From CAYZSU01 sp964480565 (GTDB taxonomy: Bacteria; UBA10199; 2-02-FULL-44-16; JAAZCA01): a stretch of 16,431 bases of DNA. Position numbers and translations under genes: made by a program. The notes beneath the pieces were generated by a model that saw only the letters and a list, made by a program, of their open reading frames with translations, was not told the DNA's origin and did no database searches. The DNA lies in assembly GCA_964480565.1 (NCBI GenBank), contig CAYZSU010000047.1:1-16431 (forward strand), written 5' to 3'. The stretch's first letter is position 1, and each line of letters starts with the position of its first letter. This document shows positions 14,734-16,431 of this stretch, piece after piece.

Positions 14734-16058
14734 TGAATCTCCTTATCATCGACAACAAGCTGGTTTAGTATATCCTCTGAAATCACATCCATATCGCCAT
14801 CAAAGAAATAGCCTAAAAAGATATCATTTAAATCACGAATACAACATATTTCCTGCTCACTGGAATCCATCCACTTTATTATCACATTATCGTTTTTCAA
14901 TTCATCCTCGCCAAGTATAATCACAGCCATGGCATTTAACCTATTGGCTCGGCGCATCTGAGATTTCATGGATCCTTGTCCATAGGACCACTGAACATGA
15001 AGTCCCTCATGTCGCAGACCTGATATAATCGGTAAAGCCTGTTTAGTGGCTAGCTCTCCCAAGCATGCCACATAGATGACACCATTATCCACTGGCTCCT
15101 TATCACCCAATAGTAACAGTAATCGCTCAACACCCATGGCAAATCCAATACCGCTAATATCCGGGCCACCTAACTCTGCAACAAGACCATCATAGCGTCC
15201 ACCGGCAAGCACTGCATTTTGCGCACCCAGTTTATTGGTTAAAAATTCAAATGCCGTACGTACGTAATAATCCAATCCCCGAACAATGCGCTCATTCACT
15301 GTATATGCAATATTGAGTTGATCCAATTCATCTCGAACGGTTTGAAAATGATCCGTGCATTCATCACACCAGGATTTCGAAAATAGCGGCGCATCAATAA
15401 TCATGGCCTGGCATGTACTGTTCTTACAGTCTAAGATACGAAGCGGATTATCCGCCAATCGCCGTTTGCAATTATCACAAAGGTCATTCGCCTTATCCTT
15501 AAAGAAAGCAATCAATTCATCATAATAACCCGGACGGCAGGCAGCGCAACCAATGGAATTAATTTCCAATGATACATCGAAAATACCCAATTCATTTAAG
15601 AAATAATTGGCCATTTCAATCACTTCTGCATCGGCTTGCGGTGTTTTTGCATCGAACAGTTCACATCCAATTTGATGAAATTGACGCTGGCGACCTTTTT
15701 GCGGGCGCTCGCGTCGAAACATTGGCCCCATATAAAAGTATTTGCTTTGAGATTGTGTATTGCAGGCACCGGATTCAATATAGGCACGAACAACAGGCGC
15801 AGTACCCTCTGGACGTAAACAAAGATGATCATTTCCTTGATCAGTAAATGAATACATTTCCTTTTGAACCACGCTTGATTTTTCACCCACAGAGCGATGA
15901 AATAATTCCGCATGTTCTACAATCGGTGTTCGAATTTCCTCATACCCATAGTTTTCGAAGATATCGCTAGCAATCATTTCAATTACTTGCCAATCACTGC
16001 ATTTTGGTGAACAGATGTCCAACATTCCCTTAACTGCTTTATATTGTTTTTTTGTCAT
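14730..16058 (-). CDS. hisS: Histidyl-tRNA synthetase HisS
   Basis: HisRS charges tRNA with histidine. The 442-residue protein shows LRPEGT (81-86), motif 2 in GPMFRRERPQKGRQRQFHQ (111-129), the histidine-binding VRGLDYY (259-265), AGGRYDGL (285-292) and motif 3 GIGFAMGVERL (303-313), with a C-terminal anticodon domain. The insertion between the catalytic halves contains eight cysteines, including CxxC at 171-174, 194-197 and 231-234, suggesting bound metal. The tail from about 395 is a little longer than in E. coli (424 residues total). The ATG at 16058 opens the normal KAVKGMLDI start of the family; no clear Shine-Dalgarno sequence precedes it. Its stop codon overlaps the aspS start. It is the first gene of the minus-strand run leading to znuB. 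Confidence 0.95.
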   Translation of the reverse strand: MTKKQYKAVKGMLDICSPKCSDWQVIEMIASDIFENYGYEEIRTPIVEHAELFHRSVGEKSSVVQKEMYSFTDQGNDHLCLRPEGTAPVVRAYIESGACNTQSQSKYFYMGPMFRRERPQKGRQRQFHQIGCELFDAKTPQADAEVIEMANYFLNELGIFDVSLEINSIGCAACRPGYYDELIAFFKDKANDLCDNCKRRLADNPLRILDCKNSTCQAMIIDAPLFSKSWCDECTDHFQTVRDELDQLNIAYTVNERIVRGLDYYVRTAFEFLTNKLGAQNAVLAGGRYDGLVAELGGPDISGIGFAMGVERLLLLLGDKEPVDNGVIYVACLGELATKQALPIISGLRHEGLHVQWSYGQGSMKSQMRRANRLNAMAVIILGEDELKNDNVIIKWMDSSEQEICCIRDLNDIFLGYFFDGDMDVISEDILNQLVVDDKEIQ

Positions 16059-16067
16059 AGTCTGGCG

Positions 16068-16096
16068 TGATTATCAGAAGGGAGAATTAGCGTCAA
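16068..16096 (-). promoter_or_regulatory. Possible promoter for hisS-aspS
   Basis: On the minus strand TTGACG (plus 16091-16096) is followed after 17 bases by TAATCA (16068-16073). The -35 box is good and the -10 box poor. The predicted start would be only a few bases before the hisS ATG, which fits the missing ribosome site but makes the call tentative. Confidence 0.3.
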
Positions 16097-16160
16097 GCTA
16101 TGCATTGGGATATAGCAGAGCAATCGTATCTGAATTTTTCTTATAAATTCAATTACTCTG

Positions 16161-16331
16161 ATGGCAGTCATTTTTTACCCTAAAATGCCTATTTTTACAG
16201 GTCCCAGACAGCTGACATTTCAAATCTATAGTAAACCTCAGGCGCCAGAGGAGGTGTTGGGCAGATATGAGGAACAACTATGGCATAGGCTTTAACGCGA
16301 TCGAGCTGAGATTGCATATTGGGACTGTTGA
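16161..16331 (+). pseudogene. Stop-interrupted coding remnant of unknown origin
   Basis: From an ATG at 16161 a frame encodes 44 residues with varied, protein-like composition (for example SKPQAPEEVLGRYEEQLW), ends at TAA (16293-16295), and then continues in the same frame for 11 sensible codons (RDRAEIAYWDC) to a TGA at 16329. The part from about 16236 is richer in G/C than its surroundings. This looks like the 5' part of a gene that was cut off and inactivated, perhaps from a mobile element since a repeat end overlaps its 3' side. I do not recognise the family with confidence, and no ribosome binding site is seen. Confidence 0.35.
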
Positions 16332-16335
16332 AAAA
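16321..16335 (+). repeat. Outer end of a mobile element (GGGACTGTTGAAAAA)
   Basis: The 15 bases share GGGACTGTTGA with the right end of the 152-bp element at 11081-11232 read inward, and CTGTTGAAAA with the copies at 1573 and 2472. By analogy the element would extend rightwards; its other end is not found before the window ends. The last 95 bases (16336-16431) show nothing else recognisable. Confidence 0.5.
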
Positions 16336-16431
16336 GGACTAAAAATGAGAGAATATGCGATAGTTGCCTGATTTTTTGGGTGTGTCAATTCTTTTGTGTA
16401 AATGAATTCATTTTATTAACGAATAGGCACC

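Overview
The window is AT-rich chromosomal DNA carrying mostly core housekeeping genes. It looks like a member of the Desulfobacterota (former Deltaproteobacteria). The grounds are a hisS-aspS pair joined by an ATGA overlap, a dapF/dapA/dapB/folK cluster, and an MglA-type small GTPase of the gliding-motility family. The genus cannot be fixed. Short GGGACTG-ended repeats in the gaps recall, from memory, AT-rich Desulfobacterales such as the multicellular magnetotactic lineages, but that is a guess. No rRNA, tRNA, CRISPR array, prophage or intact insertion sequence was found.

Layout, left to right. Bases 1-53 hold two copies of a small palindromic repeat. A class III (glutamate-1-semialdehyde-type) aminotransferase follows on the minus strand (124-1368), then a 389-base gap with degraded repeat sequence. 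The plus strand then carries a PilZ-domain c-di-GMP receptor (1758-2441), dapF with its own promoter and terminator (2660-3502), and a dapA-dapB-folK operon (3665-5807). Close behind come a small membrane-anchored zinc-ribbon protein (5833-6051) and an mglA-like GTPase (6129-6710). A beta-CASP metallo-beta-lactamase RNase (6770-8158) lies on the minus strand. Divergent from it is a pair of envelope genes: an RND-type periplasmic adaptor lipoprotein (8373-9452) and an exported phosphodiester glycosidase (9468-10226). The right third is one minus-strand run, hisS-aspS-znuA-znuC-znuB (16058 down to 10229), which converges tail to tail on the glycosidase. The last 270 bases hold a stop-interrupted coding fragment and the outer end of another repeat element.

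How the genes work together. DapA, DapB and DapF catalyse steps of the diaminopimelate/lysine pathway and so feed peptidoglycan synthesis; FolK serves folate synthesis. HisRS and AspRS charge tRNA. ZnuABC imports zinc. PilZ and MglA are signalling components whose partners (c-di-GMP enzymes, MglB) are outside the window.

The coding content is ordinary. The most unusual material is a family of short mobile repeats. One is a 152-bp non-autonomous element with a 5-bp target duplication, sitting exactly between znuC and znuB. A related repeat end supplies the last codons of znuA. Also notable is a natural Gly-to-Ala change at the Ras-G12-equivalent position of the MglA P-loop. I see no convincing undescribed defence or biosynthetic system here.
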